From positions 53,348-117,347 of the forward strand of contig JAOALB010000159.1 of the NCBI GenBank assembly GCA_025331125.1: 64,000 nucleotides of DNA, read 5' to 3'. Made by a program: the position numbers and the translations under genes. Positions 11,236 through 21,973 of the stretch are shown here, one piece after another. Numbering within the stretch: the stretch's first letter is position 1; each line of letters opens with the position of its first letter. The notes beneath the pieces are model-generated. The model saw only the letters and a program-made list of their open reading frames with translations. It ran no database searches and had not been told where the DNA came from. This stretch comes from Mycogone perniciosa (taxonomy: Eukaryota > Ascomycota > Sordariomycetes > Hypocreales > Hypocreaceae).

Positions 11236-12717
11236 AGCAGGGCGGCAGAGGTGCGACGCCCATCCGGCGAAAGCGTCGGCCGGTCGCTAGAGGGGGGAAG
11301 GGGTCCAGTCAAGGATCAGTAGACGGCTGAGAACCGGTTCGAGATGCGGGGGTCGAGCGTTGGTGATGGCCTGTTCAGGGGATGTCGCGTGTTGCTTGTT
11401 GGGTTATGTATGCTGATGTGTTCTGTCGAGCCTAGGGGCTGAATGTTTCCACGCAGGCGATTGCGGGGCGGTCGAGGAGGTGTGTTTGTGAATAACAGCT
11501 GCTGAATAGCCACAATCAATCAACGCGTTGCAGTGGCGGGCGGGATCGATCGAGGTGGCGGAGAAGAGACGGCGACCTTCGCTGGCGTCCACCAAAGCGA
11601 AGTGCTGCGGGTCAGGAGAATAAATAACGACGGGAGGTACGGAGTAAACAAACGTAAAGTCGTAGTAGTAATAAAAAAGAATTATGGCAGAGGCAGAAGA
11701 GAGGCGGAGTTGAAGGGGAGAGAGCAGAAAAGGGATAACCAAAGCGGTTTGTTTGGTTTGTTGTGCGCGGGGAAAGTTAGGCAGGCGGTCGGGGGGCAGG
11801 AAAAAGAAGATGGTGTGTGTTGTCAAAGGCGGCGAGCGAAGATGGGCGAAAGGGAGATTTGTGTATTGTGTGCGCGGATAGAGGCCGATTGTGTGTGACG
11901 CCGTCGGCGAGTCGAGTCGGTCGATCGGGCGGAGTGGTGATGTGATGCGATGGCTGACGATATTTGGAAGAGACGTTGGGTTTGGTGGTGAGGTGAGGAT
12001 TCGTGCGACAGTACGGAGTACTTGGTAGATTTTTGTTGTGTCTCTATCTGTTCTCTGTTCTGTTCTCTGTCCTCTGTACTCGAGCACCAGCCGTATGCAG
12101 GTATGTACCCAACTGCCAAAAACAGGTGGTGGTGACGCTTGAATTTGGAGCGAATTGGTCTTAGCCCTGGAGAGCGTAGCACTAATAGCGCCTTAGCACA
12201 TACCTTAGTGGGTTAGCAGTCAGTAGAACTAGTGCTTTTGGGCAGCGTGCAGCAAAACAAACAAAAAACAGCACCACTGTTGGGCTCGATCAGACATCAG
12301 GTGACCGCATAACAGTATCATAAGTGTTGGGTTAGGCAGAGAAGAGAACAGGCGCATTTGACTCAGAATAATTCACCAAGAGTGTATTGAACAGGTGTCA
12401 AGAAGGGCAGTACTAGTGGAATGCACCTGTGGAGTGAACAATTTGTAAAAAAAATGTCTCCCATGTTGAGTAATAGGGTAGGCCGGTCAGCAGTTTTACC
12501 TTCACAGGAGCAGCAGCAGCAAACGGAGAGAAGATAATTACTACTACTCTGTAAACATTAAGGAACCCGAGTTGATTTGAGGATTTAGAAAATTTTTCTC
12601 TTCTCTTTTCCTTCTTTTGATATAAGGATCTGGCCAGAACTTGAATAACAGTCAAGGATCGTTGTTTCGTACATTTCCATTCAATCTGATATCATCTCCC
12701 CCCCTTCCCCCTTACAT
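11236..12717. other. intergenic/5' leader, 1482 bp
   Basis: Upstream of the 4E-T-like gene (-) and downstream of the ECM4-like gene (-). On the minus strand it is pyrimidine-rich and full of short open frames (longest 11404-12087), as expected for a long fungal 5' leader. TACGGAGTA boxes occur near 11637 and 12011. No supported gene. Confidence 0.5.
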
Positions 12718-14128
12718 CTACACTCTCGTCACAGCACCAACCTCCTCCTCCAACGGCAAAATATGCGGCAGCGGTCCAACAGGCGTAATCCCCAGCGGAT
12801 TCACCTGCGAATGGCTCCTCGTATAATGCCACTTGATATGGTCAAACTGCGTCGTGCTCCCAAACGCCTCCACCGTCCAATACAAATTCCTCATCCACCG
12901 ATGAATATACGGATACCCCGACCGAATATCCCGGATGTTGCACTTAAAGTGCTGCACGTACACGGGATCGAACCGGATCAGCGTCACATACAGGCGGATA
13001 TCTGCCTCGGTGAGCGTCTTGCCGAAGTAGAACGGCCCAGCGTCCTTTTGCGAGCGTAGGTGCGACTCCGCACGGTCGAGTGCTTGGAAGAGTGCGTGGA
13101 CATTGCGTTCGTATGCTTCGGCGGTGGTGGCGAAGCCGGACTTGTAGACGCCATTGTTGATGAGGTCGTATGTCCATTCATGAGCCTCGTCTATCTGAGC
13201 CCTCAGGTCTTCCGGGTAGAGAACAACGGAGCGGTATTTCTCCTCAATGAGGTCATCAAACTGCCACCACGTCAGTAAACTCTTATATATATATATATAA
13301 ATTGCGTGCAAGCCCGAAAAAAACTTACCTCGGTTCCCAACATCCTGATCACCTCACTGCTTTCATTGTTCACAATCCGCTTCGTCTTCTTGTCATACAA
13401 CACCGGCACCGTAAACCGCCCCGCAAAATCCTTATCGCTCTCAAAATACATCTGTCTCAAGTGCGTGAACTCTTCATGGCCCTCAAGCGGATCAGGAATC
13501 ACATTCTCGCCGGGTTCCTTCTCATCCTTGGTGACGAATCGCCAGCCATTTTGGCCGAGGTGCCAGTGCACCACGGAAAAGGAAATGATGTCTTCCAAGC
13601 CCTTGAGCTTTCTCGTAATCAGCGTTCGATGGGCCTGTCACCGAGAGTTAAAAATGACATCTAATGGAAGAATAGCCATGGAGGGAAGAGAGCCTACCCA
13701 TGGACATGCGTAGCTGACGTAGAGGTGATATCTGCCCTTCTCAGGAGGGTACTTGGCACCAGGCTCGCGAGAGATCCAGTCACGGAACGAGCTAACCTGA
13801 CGCTTGAATTCGCCAGATTTATTGTCGGGCTTAACCCAGTCGGTGATTTTGCCTGAAGTAGAAGTAGACTAAAACGCCATCATCAATGTCAGCGGTCCGT
13901 CCATCTGGCGATTCGGGCAGACGGATAGGATAGCTCACTCACCATCCTGATTTGGTTCACAAAGGGAAATACCCGCCTAATTTGTGCACTCTGATAATTA
14001 TATCCGGTTACCAGATTCGTCGCAGCTGAATACGTCAATCGTCGTGCAAATTGCTTTGGATTCTTATTCAAAACCCTTTCAAAATCGGTGCAGACTCTCC
14101 TGCCTACCGTTCGATATACAACTGTCAT
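12718..14128 (-). CDS. ECM4: Glutathionyl-hydroquinone reductase (ECM4/YqjG type, xi-class GST)
   Basis: Reduces glutathionyl-hydroquinones and related conjugates using GSH. Exons: 13943-14128, 13698-13868, 13329-13634 and 12718-13260; 401 aa. All three introns are GT-AG and phase 0. The active site YACPWAHR (Cys117) is split by the second intron exactly after the Trp. Other family marks: KKTKRIVNNESSEVIRML (GSH site, thioredoxin fold), the all-alpha C-terminal domain with INNGVYKSGFATT, LTEADIRLYVTLIRFDPVYVQHFKCN, and a final HYTRSHSQVNPLGITPVGP. The first exon (62 aa) is Arg/Ser/Thr-rich with almost no acidic residues until Asp15, and looks like a mitochondrial presequence; cytosolic members lack it. 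Intron 3 contains a TA-repeat run at 13284-13301. It lies head to tail with the E1 gene but is an independent unit. Confidence 0.93.
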
Positions 14129-14797
14129 TGATCGATGACGCTCAGCTGAAAGTGCGGGACACGAACACTTATATATACTAAACAATCTCCTCACTTTAAG
14201 CTTCCCATACAAAGCTTACAGCATCCTGACCTAAGCAAAATAGTATCTCAGAGAAGGAATCGGGAATCGCTTTATTAAGCCGGTCATGTACTTCGTACTT
14301 CGTACATAGGACTCCATGTAATATTATGGTAGGGGCCCCATTTCTAATAGTGACGTAACCTTCAGCTGGCCTCCGTGTCTCGGTTAGCCCATCTTGGCAT
14401 CTGTATCTACTTCGTACTTCATACTTCGTATGATTAATTGCACGGCTGGCTGATCAAATAATTTGCTAGTTCTTCACTTGCAGACTCTAAGACCGCTGTA
14501 TCCAATATGACCTTTGCAAGTCACAGCATAACTATGTACGAAGTACATCGTATGTACTTAGTACGTGGTTTAACGGAGAATGATAGTACGACCAGAGTGG
14601 CAACCCCGCCATCCGTCTCGGAATGCCGATTTCAACACGAAAAGGGCAGAATTGTACTCCGTACGGGGTAGTAAATCATCAGATGATCGTTTCGTAGTCT
14701 GTACTTCGTAGAATATCTCACAAAGGCTTACGTTCTCTACTTACACAAAAGGCCATTCATTGATGGCCTTGTCTAATTCATATCGCGTGCCCATTGC
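14129..14797. other. intergenic, 669 bp, with clustered TACTTCGTA-type boxes
   Basis: Between the ECM4-like start and the E1 stop. Five or more copies of TACTTCGTA, TACGAAGTA or TACTCCGTA variants fall between 14289 and 14710. No gene seen. Confidence 0.55.
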
Positions 14798-17700
14798 CTA
14801 TTGAATCTTCACCTTGATGTACGGAACCTCCACATCTTCCTCGTCCATATCCTCAGCCACCATCTCAATGATCAATTCCTTCTGATGAGATTGAATGGGC
14901 TTCCTTGAGATCGTCTCCACCAACTTGCTCAGCTTCATCTCGTAGCGGTCCTTCAGTTTTGCTGGAGGGAAGAAGCTGGCATACAGCAGGCTCACACCGG
15001 AGCTAAGCATGCTGATGCTTAGGCCCTTCTTCTCAAAGTAGTCGAGAAGCTCCTTCAATGTGATGTTCTCAACCTCGAATCGATCCCAAATCTTGTCCAG
15101 CTTGACTTTGCCATCAGGTCCCTTGTACTCGACCTTGGGGCTGGCAATGGGCTCGCTGAAGCCGAAGAATGGCAGCGCCAAATTGATGAAGCCGTTCTTG
15201 AACTGCTCAATGTCATCCTTGCCATCAATGACTTTGTACAGCTCAAGGACAACCAAGCCCGTGACAAGAGCCGTCGTGGTAGCAATGGCAGGGATAATCT
15301 TGCCAGCAATGAACTTGGTCTTGTGGCGGTCGGCAAGCTCGATCTTATAGTTCTCAGCCCGGAGGTTGCTGCAGGCTGTGATGAAGTCAATGTGATGGTT
15401 TGTGTCATCATCCTTCTCAAATTCCACTGGCTGCAGTTGGAAGCCCGAGAGGGTGTTGGCCGATGGAATGCTTGCAATGATTTGGTTCTGTTCATCCGCA
15501 TCGTCAAAGCTGCTGGCATTCGGATCCTAAAGTGGCGTTAGAAAATTATGTTCTCTGAGAAGACATTAATACTGGAACTTACCGGCTCCTTGTCGTCAGC
15601 CTGGATCTTGACATTGGCGTCCGGCGAGAAATCGGGGACGATGACATTCTCCAACTCGCGTAGGTAGATGGACTTGTCGTTACCTGGTGACTTGATGTTG
15701 AAGTTAAAAGCGTGCAAGTTGGCAGCTGCCACAATGAACCCAAAGTGGGTCGGGTTGCTGGGATCGAACTTGAGTGGATCAGGAGCTCGCTTCGGGCCGG
15801 ACCAGAATAGGGTGCCACCCGAGGTGGTTGAGTCCTTGGGGAAGTTGTAGAGCAGCTGTTGAACCTTGTTGGCGAATTCAGTCTCGAACAACATACGAGC
15901 CCAGGCGATGCAGTCCTCGAATGTTCTCGGCCTCTCCGTCGTCAAAGAGTTGCGGATTGTTTCTAGTGTCTCCCTCTGGTTCCCGCCCTGCTTCAACGTA
16001 CTCTCCATGAAGTTAGGCTGAGTCAGGTAAAGATTGACAGTCTGTGGCGCCTTGACGAATGATCTTTCAAACATGTATTCCTTGGCCCAGGCAATCGTGT
16101 GCTCAATTCTGTTGGGGAAGCTTCGGATGGTGCACATGGGGAATTCCTTTTCTGGCGGATCTTGAGAAGATGAGTAGGACTCGGTCAGGTGTGGCAGGAC
16201 AACCTGCGTGTTACCCTTGGTTCCCAAGGTGCCACTCTCGAGCAGGGGCTTGCGGAAGAAGACGCATCGACGGTCAACATATGTTCTCGCTTCAACGTTG
16301 TCAAGGGCATTCGTCACACCATCCAGACCCTGCCAGAACTCCTGATTGAAGACATGCTCCGTGTCAGGACTGACTCGCTCCCGCAAAGTCTCCATGTGAC
16401 CATCCAGCTCTGGGTTCATTCGCTGCACGGCTCTCGCGGCACAGTCGCTCTTCATGCTGCCGACATCAGCAGCTCGGAAAAGGAATTGTCGGTTGAGATT
16501 GCTCTTCTCGATGGAATCCATATCCGTCACGTAGATCTTTCCCTTGGGACCCGTGCCCAAACCCATCATGGCCCAGTTCTTCAGCATTTCGCAACCAATG
16601 GCGCCGGCACCAACGAGGAATTGTCTCAGGTTTGCAATCTTCTCCTGGTACTCTGTACCGAAAACAGCAATTTGTCCATCATAACGGCTACCGATAGGCT
16701 TGCAGAGCTCGGGGCTCCTCTTGGTCGAGGTTGGGAGTGACTCCAATGAGTCAAAGTACATCCACTGATTGATGGGTTGGAACTTGCCGGACACGGCCTT
16801 GAGAACTTCCTGCGCAGCAATGCCACCGAAGAATGCAGCCATGGGGGTAAGGTCACCGGTTGCTTGATAACTCAATTCCTTGATCAGCTTCTCGTCGAAC
16901 TCAATCTCGAGCTTTTCCTCAGCAGCAAACTTCTTAGCAGCCTCTAACACCACGGCGGCGTCATCCTCGTCCATGGGCTTGGGCAGGCGTTTGTTGGCGA
17001 CCTGGAATGCGTGCAGAGACTGGAAGCCAAGGTGAAGTTGCTGAGGTCGGTCAAACTTGGCAAAGTCGGAAATGAGAAATTCAGGCTCCTTCAAGGCGGC
17101 AGTGTAGCTCTTGAAGTTGACAATCTTGGGCATCTTGACTTGCTGGTATATTCCACCACGTTGGTACTGTCCGAGTCCTGTCACGTCGCCGATGGAGAAT
17201 GTATAGGGGCCCTTGACTGTAATCTTGCGAGGCTCGCAGCCGTTCAAGGCCTCCATGCCCTCAACTTCAGAGAATGTCACATAGTCACCATCTTCCAAGC
17301 CATGTCGGGTCTCGTCCAGGGCAGACACCAGGCCTTCCTCGTCGATTCCAGCAACGATGCCGCTCAGAGGAGTCTCGCCGGTCGGGTCGATGACGGAGAA
17401 CTTTTCGCCAAAGTCACAGAAAATGGAACCGAAAAGACCGTAGGTGTCGGCGATAACTACATATATTCCCTTGGAGCGGAGGTAGTCTCCGATGGCCTTT
17501 TGTGACGAAATCGGAACATTGGTCAGGACGACAGCTTGGTATTTGTCGAACTGGGAAAAGTTGTCCTCAATGCTGCAGAATTGAGCAATTTAGTGAGGTG
17601 TAATAGACAGCGCTCATATTTTCTGACGTACCTGGGGGACTGGTGGACTTTGACAGGGGTATAGGCATTCAACTCGGCAACTCGCGGGGCAGTGACTTCG

Positions 17701-18136
17701 TCTCTGGGCTTGCCCACATCACTTGGAGTGAGGAAGAACTGGGACGAAAGGTCTGCCAACTGCACAGGAGCGGGGTCATAAAGCGTCAGGCTCTTGACAC
17801 CAGCCAGGGCGATGTTCTTTGCAATCTCAACACCAAGGCCCTTGAGACCAACGATGAGGACGTTGGAGGCGCCCATGCGCCTCATGGCTTCGTGACCCAG
17901 AACATAGAGCTGTCGGCTGTAGAGAGACTCGTCGATTTCTGTAGTTCCGACGACGGAGTTGTCGACTTGCATTCTGGTCGCAAGGTCGACCTCGGGAAGC
18001 TTGGATCCCTAGAATAGCACAGGCAGCAGAGGTTAGCAGGCGGCGATGAGGGCATAGCCAGGGAGCTGGCGAGGAAGCTGTCGATGATGAGGAGAGGGAG
18101 GGAAGGGGGGAGAGGGGAGAGAGCACTCACAGCCAT
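14798..18136 (-). CDS. uba1: Ubiquitin-activating enzyme E1 (UBA1)
   Basis: ATP-dependent activation of ubiquitin and transfer to E2 enzymes; essential. Exons: 18131-18136 (ATG GCT only), 17632-18008, 15583-17572 and 14798-15526; 1033 aa, the normal family length. The first coding exon is just six bases, followed by a 122-bp intron (GTGAGT...CTAG); the join gives MAGSKLPEVDLATRM. Seen in order: inactive adenylation repeat (LYSRQLYVLGHEAM, GLKGLGVEIAKN), first catalytic-cysteine half domain, active adenylation repeat (GAGAIGCEMLKNWAMMG near residue 450; DMDSIEKSNLNRQFLFR), catalytic Cys at about residue 608 in FPMCTIRSFPN, second half domain and the C-terminal ubiquitin-fold domain. Other introns: 17573-17631 and 15527-15582. 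An in-frame ATG also exists at 17972, but homology favours the upstream start. Confidence 0.96.
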
Positions 18137-18767
18137 GGTTCTTTTGAGGTCCGGCTGAGACTCTCCGTTAGAAAGCTTTCGCTTTCCCAGCGAGCCTGAA
18201 CTAGGCGGCGACGGAATCTTGACAACGGCGATGCAGCACCCAGGTCGAGCTTGACCCCACCAAGATGCTGCTGCTGACGGTTGAGCGTTAGAGAGAGAGT
18301 TGTGTTGTTCGAACGACCCTTTCTCGGGGTATCTGGGCCGCAAAAGACGTCGGGTTGGTTGCTGACTTGAGGTGGATTTGGAGTTTCGTTCAGCTTGAGT
18401 AGAAGAAGAGGTTCAGAAGCTGGCGGGTCTGTTGGTTGGAGTTGCTGCTAGCAGTACGGAGTAGGCAGTACCTACGATGAGGTAATGTGGCCAACCAGGT
18501 CTCGTGTCACGCTTTTCGATTGAGGGGCAACGAGGCGAGGCAGCGGGGTCCACTGAAGGCCCCACCTTTGGCCTCTCTGTGTCCACTGTCAGCTTCACAA
18601 CTCACGCCCTGGAATGGAATCGCTCCGTATTCCATAGAAGCCGTCGGCAGGCGGCACTGGATTAATAATGGGGCCGTTACTAATTGCGTACTCCGTCCCT
18701 AGCATTGCTAGTTGTGCTACGAGGTAACTACCTAGTACGGAGATAGATATCTACATGCCGAGTCTCT
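18137..18767. other. intergenic, 631 bp
   Basis: 5' flank of the E1 gene and 3' flank of the HsbA-like gene. TACGGAGTA-type boxes lie near 18453 and 18735. The extra exon that the HsbA-like gene may need could be here, but I cannot place it. Confidence 0.45.
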
Positions 18768-19397
18768 CTATAGACAAACAATCCCCAACAAGCATACCTT
18801 GGAGTATTCTCCTATGGCTTCTTCCATTTTCATAGCGAGCTGGCCCTGGCCTTTTTGTATTTCACCGCCAAGGTCGGGTACAAGACGGATTAGAGATTTG
18901 CCAAATGCGTCCGTATTGGAGAAAAGTTCCTTGTTGCCCAATAAAACGTTCAAAGTAGCCATATCAACATCAACACGCTAATACGATATGTAAGTACGTA
19001 TCTAGAACTTTCCCAGTATAATTTAGATTAAATGCTTACCGTCATCAGTGCACCTTTTATATCTCCAACATCAACGTTAAAAAAGGGATCGGTCTCATCC
19101 ATTGCTACTACGGTATCGCGCTCCAGAGTGACAATCCTGTAAATTGACTGTGGTACGGAGTACTTTCTGAAAAAATGCCTTAGTGTCTGTCATTGTACGG
19201 CATGTTAGGCTGAGAATGGTACATACTGCGCACGAGCGGATTACACTAACCACATTCGTGTTGGTGACAAGATTGGTCAAGTCCGTAGACTCCTCGATCA
19301 GCGTCTGAAGTTTAGAGACAACATCATTCGGGGTTAATTGCGCAAAGGCCTGCATGACTAAGAGCCAGAGGGAAAGGATAGTATAATATTTGAGCAT
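18768..19397 (-). CDS. HsbA-like small secreted cell-surface protein
   Basis: Members of the hydrophobic surface binding protein A / cell-wall galactomannoprotein family are secreted and bind hydrophobic surfaces or the wall. Proposed exons: 19251-19397, 19040-19147 and 18768-18977; 154 aa. A clear signal peptide leads (MLKYYTILSLWLLVMQAFAQ). Family features: STDLTNLVTNTN after the leader and, near the end, TDAFGKSLIRLVP with a final AIGEYSK. The intron 18978-19039 is solid. The first intron (19148-19250) is uncertain: a T-rich CAG acceptor at 19167 gives the wrong phase for the best donor, so I use the CAG ending at 19148. After AIGEYSK there is GTATGC, so the last residues before the stop at 18768 may be unspliced intron and a tiny extra exon may exist. 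The stretch between NKELF and TDAF looks about 20 residues shorter than usual. Confidence 0.6.
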
Positions 19398-20814
19398 CCT
19401 AGCAACTGCAAACAAAGTGGTTTTTAATGGTAGCTGGCGACAAACGCGAAGATGCTTTTGGGGTCACGCAATTGAAGTCTTGGTCCTTGGCTCATCGAAC
19501 AGAACCATTGCTCCTTAAATACATAAAGATATGTAGCGCAAAGAATCAAGGTCGGCCGAGATAGTAGTAGATTAAGACCGACTCAAGGGATAGAAATAAG
19601 TGAACAACTAAGACTGGCATATACTGGTGCGGACAATACAATAAGACAGGAAAGCGTCAACTGGTAGTACTTCGTATTTAAGGAAAAATGGCGTCCACAT
19701 AGAGGTACGGGGTAATACAAAATTCAGGTATCATTAGAGGGGTGCAAAGAAAATGACAATCACAAGGGAGAGAATGTCTAAAACAAGAAATAGAGAATGC
19801 AGCCATCTTCCAGTATGGGAAGGGGCCCGTCCTATTTTGATTTACATATTGCCGGATGACTGTATTTCTTTTTGACCGAAGTGCAACCGACATTCCTGAG
19901 CTATAGCAATGACATCTCACGCGCCAGTTCGTCAATCAAATGGGCCTCTTGATTCTCCTGTTCTCAGTCCTGGTCCAACGGCGGTGTAGATAGCGGGGTC
20001 TCACCATAATCGACCGAACCTTGACACAGTATAATACTCCGTATGCGCGTATTGGTTAGCAAGGTGCACTTCTGTCAGACAATTACCGCCAATACTAGAA
20101 GCTCCAACCAACAGCACTCTATCGTTGGCGGGTGTCTCCGTCGGCAGGGCGCGTACAAGGCTGACGGCAGTGGAGTAATAACGGGGGGCCGTTGCCAATT
20201 GGGATGCTTCTTGGTCATTCTACCCGAACGTCTGATTGGCACCTCCAATATGTCGATGGAACTCATGTCTTATACCAAACTATAAAATTAAAGAATAATT
20301 AGCAATTTCTACTCAATAGACATCTATTTTTCTCCACAACATTTTGAGAAACAGCCTGATGCTTTCAATTCGTTAGTTGGGACTGTCCATCGCTTTCGCA
20401 TCCCCCGGGGCCGGACCTCTGGTCTCCCAAGTGCTACAACGGAGTACAAAATCCGTAATTGAGGATACCGTTGTGGAAATACCAAATCAGCGTCCAGCAT
20501 GGTATGATTTTCGCCGTAGACCAAGGGTTAGACCATTAGCTTCGAGAACTACGCATTCCTAGCGAACTTGGCTAGTCACCATTGTGTGGTATTGCTCCGT
20601 ACTTCGTACAGATAGTATCAGTTAGCGTCATGGTGCAATTACACCTATGCACCTGCATCCTTCCTTGGTATGCATCCATAATCGTCATCCTTCCCTCAGC
20701 CGCAAGAGGCATTTACCCCGCCGTTTCTGATTTCGATTGACTTCTACTGAGGGGCTCTGGTTGAAAACTTGAAACTATAAACCTCACAATCGACATCAAA
20801 CTTGTCTACCCATC
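19398..20814. other. divergent intergenic, 1417 bp
   Basis: Between the HsbA-like gene (-) and the FKBP12 gene (+). Short frames only, none with a recognisable motif. TACTCCGTA-type boxes lie near 20034, 20442 and 20589. Confidence 0.45.
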
Positions 20815-21545
20815 ATGGCTGTTACAAAGACTATTATCGAAGAAGGCACTGGTCCCTCTCCTAAGGGCGGTGACACCGTCCTCATAGCCTACACAGGTTG
20901 GCTCAAGGACACTTCCAAGCCAGATAGCAAAGGAGAGCAGTATGTTAGGAGATCAATGTGATGGCCCCCGAAGATATGGAACGAGCTGACCACTCTTTCC
21001 ACTAGATTCGACTCATCTATAGGCCGAAATCAAGGCTATAAGACTAAGATTGGCACTGGAGCGGTCATCAAAGGTATGGCCCATCTACCATTTTACTGCC
21101 TGCTCTTAGACACTTGCTAATGAGAGCGACGTCAGGATGGGACGAGGGTGTTCTCCAGATGAAAGTCGGCGAAAAGGCCACCCTGGACATCACTAGGTAC
21201 GTTCCAATATTGACCCTTAAAATCCACTCGGTTGTCGCTAACTAGAGGTGTTTGGTAGTGATTTTGCATACGGTGCTCGGTAAGCTACGCCAGATCTTGT
21301 CTCCTCAAGCTACTGTATATGATGAACATTTAATGCCCGAGAATATCGTGGAATCATGAAATATGAAAGTTCCTGACATTTAGTTTTTTTAATAGGGTTT
21401 TTGAGAACAATGGCAAAATCCTCATTCCCGCCTATTCTGATCTCATCTTGTAAGTCTCTGCTGCATAAATATCTTGTTTATCCTATAAAACCATGTTGCT
21501 AATAACACTCCTCACAGTGATGTGCATCTGAAAGCGATCATATAG
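20815..21545 (+). CDS. FKBP12-type peptidyl-prolyl cis-trans isomerase, six exons
   Basis: Small cytosolic immunophilin; the family isomerises Xaa-Pro bonds and is the FK506/rapamycin receptor. Six short exons: 20815-20939, 21006-21073, 21136-21196, 21259-21279, 21396-21449 and 21518-21545; 118 aa. Every junction is GT-AG and in phase. The fold is complete: VTKTIIEEGTGPSPKGGDTV, AYTGWLKDTSKPD, FDSSIGR, KIGTGAVIKGWDEGV, MKVGEKATLDI, FAYGAR and LIFDVHL. Pocket residues of FKBP12 are largely kept (Tyr of YTG, Phe-Asp of FDSS, Val-Ile and Trp of VIKGW, Tyr of AYGAR, Phe of LIF); the usual Phe46 position appears to be Tyr. The 80s loop is unusual: RVFENNGKILIPAYSD replaces the GFPGxIPPNAx type. 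It could be a paralogue beside a standard FPR1 elsewhere. It is tail to tail with the NLR gene. Confidence 0.9.
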
Positions 21546-21923
21546 CCACAATGACTGAATAGTCATTAATTTGACGTGAAGATAATTTCAATATTTTACG
21601 TATGATATCTCGCATAATGGGAACGTGAAAAGCCGATACCATGATCTACTGAGTAGAAAAGAACCAGCAACCAAAAAATGAAGACATCGTGTGACAGAAC
21701 GTCATACCGTCACGCCAGTAGGGCAAAAGACTAGGCGATTGGCGCATTTGTAGCCATCAACCTGACGGGTACCGATGGCAAACAAGGCTCTATCACACTC
21801 GACCATAACATGCTGTTCCCTTCGCTTTGTACCATCTGATGCCCGTTGTGAGTCTCGCTCACTTGTAGCTGCTCCCTCTACTTGGTATCAACTCTGATCA
21901 TATCCACATACTACTACAATGAA

Positions 21924-21944
21924 CCCCCCCCCCCCCCCCCCCCC
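21924..21944. repeat. poly-C homopolymer, 21 bases
   Basis: An uninterrupted run of 21 C between the FKBP12 stop and the NLR 3' end, in otherwise mixed-composition DNA. Its true length may be unreliable in any assembly. Confidence 0.9.
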
Positions 21945-21973
21945 GGTTTCCAAAATAATAACAGTAATAGATA

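Noticed and set aside
11404..12087. 227-codon minus-strand frame
   Set aside because: Lies in the long pyrimidine-rich leader upstream of the 4E-T-like gene; composition is low-complexity (Ser/Pro/Thr/Ile) with no domain.
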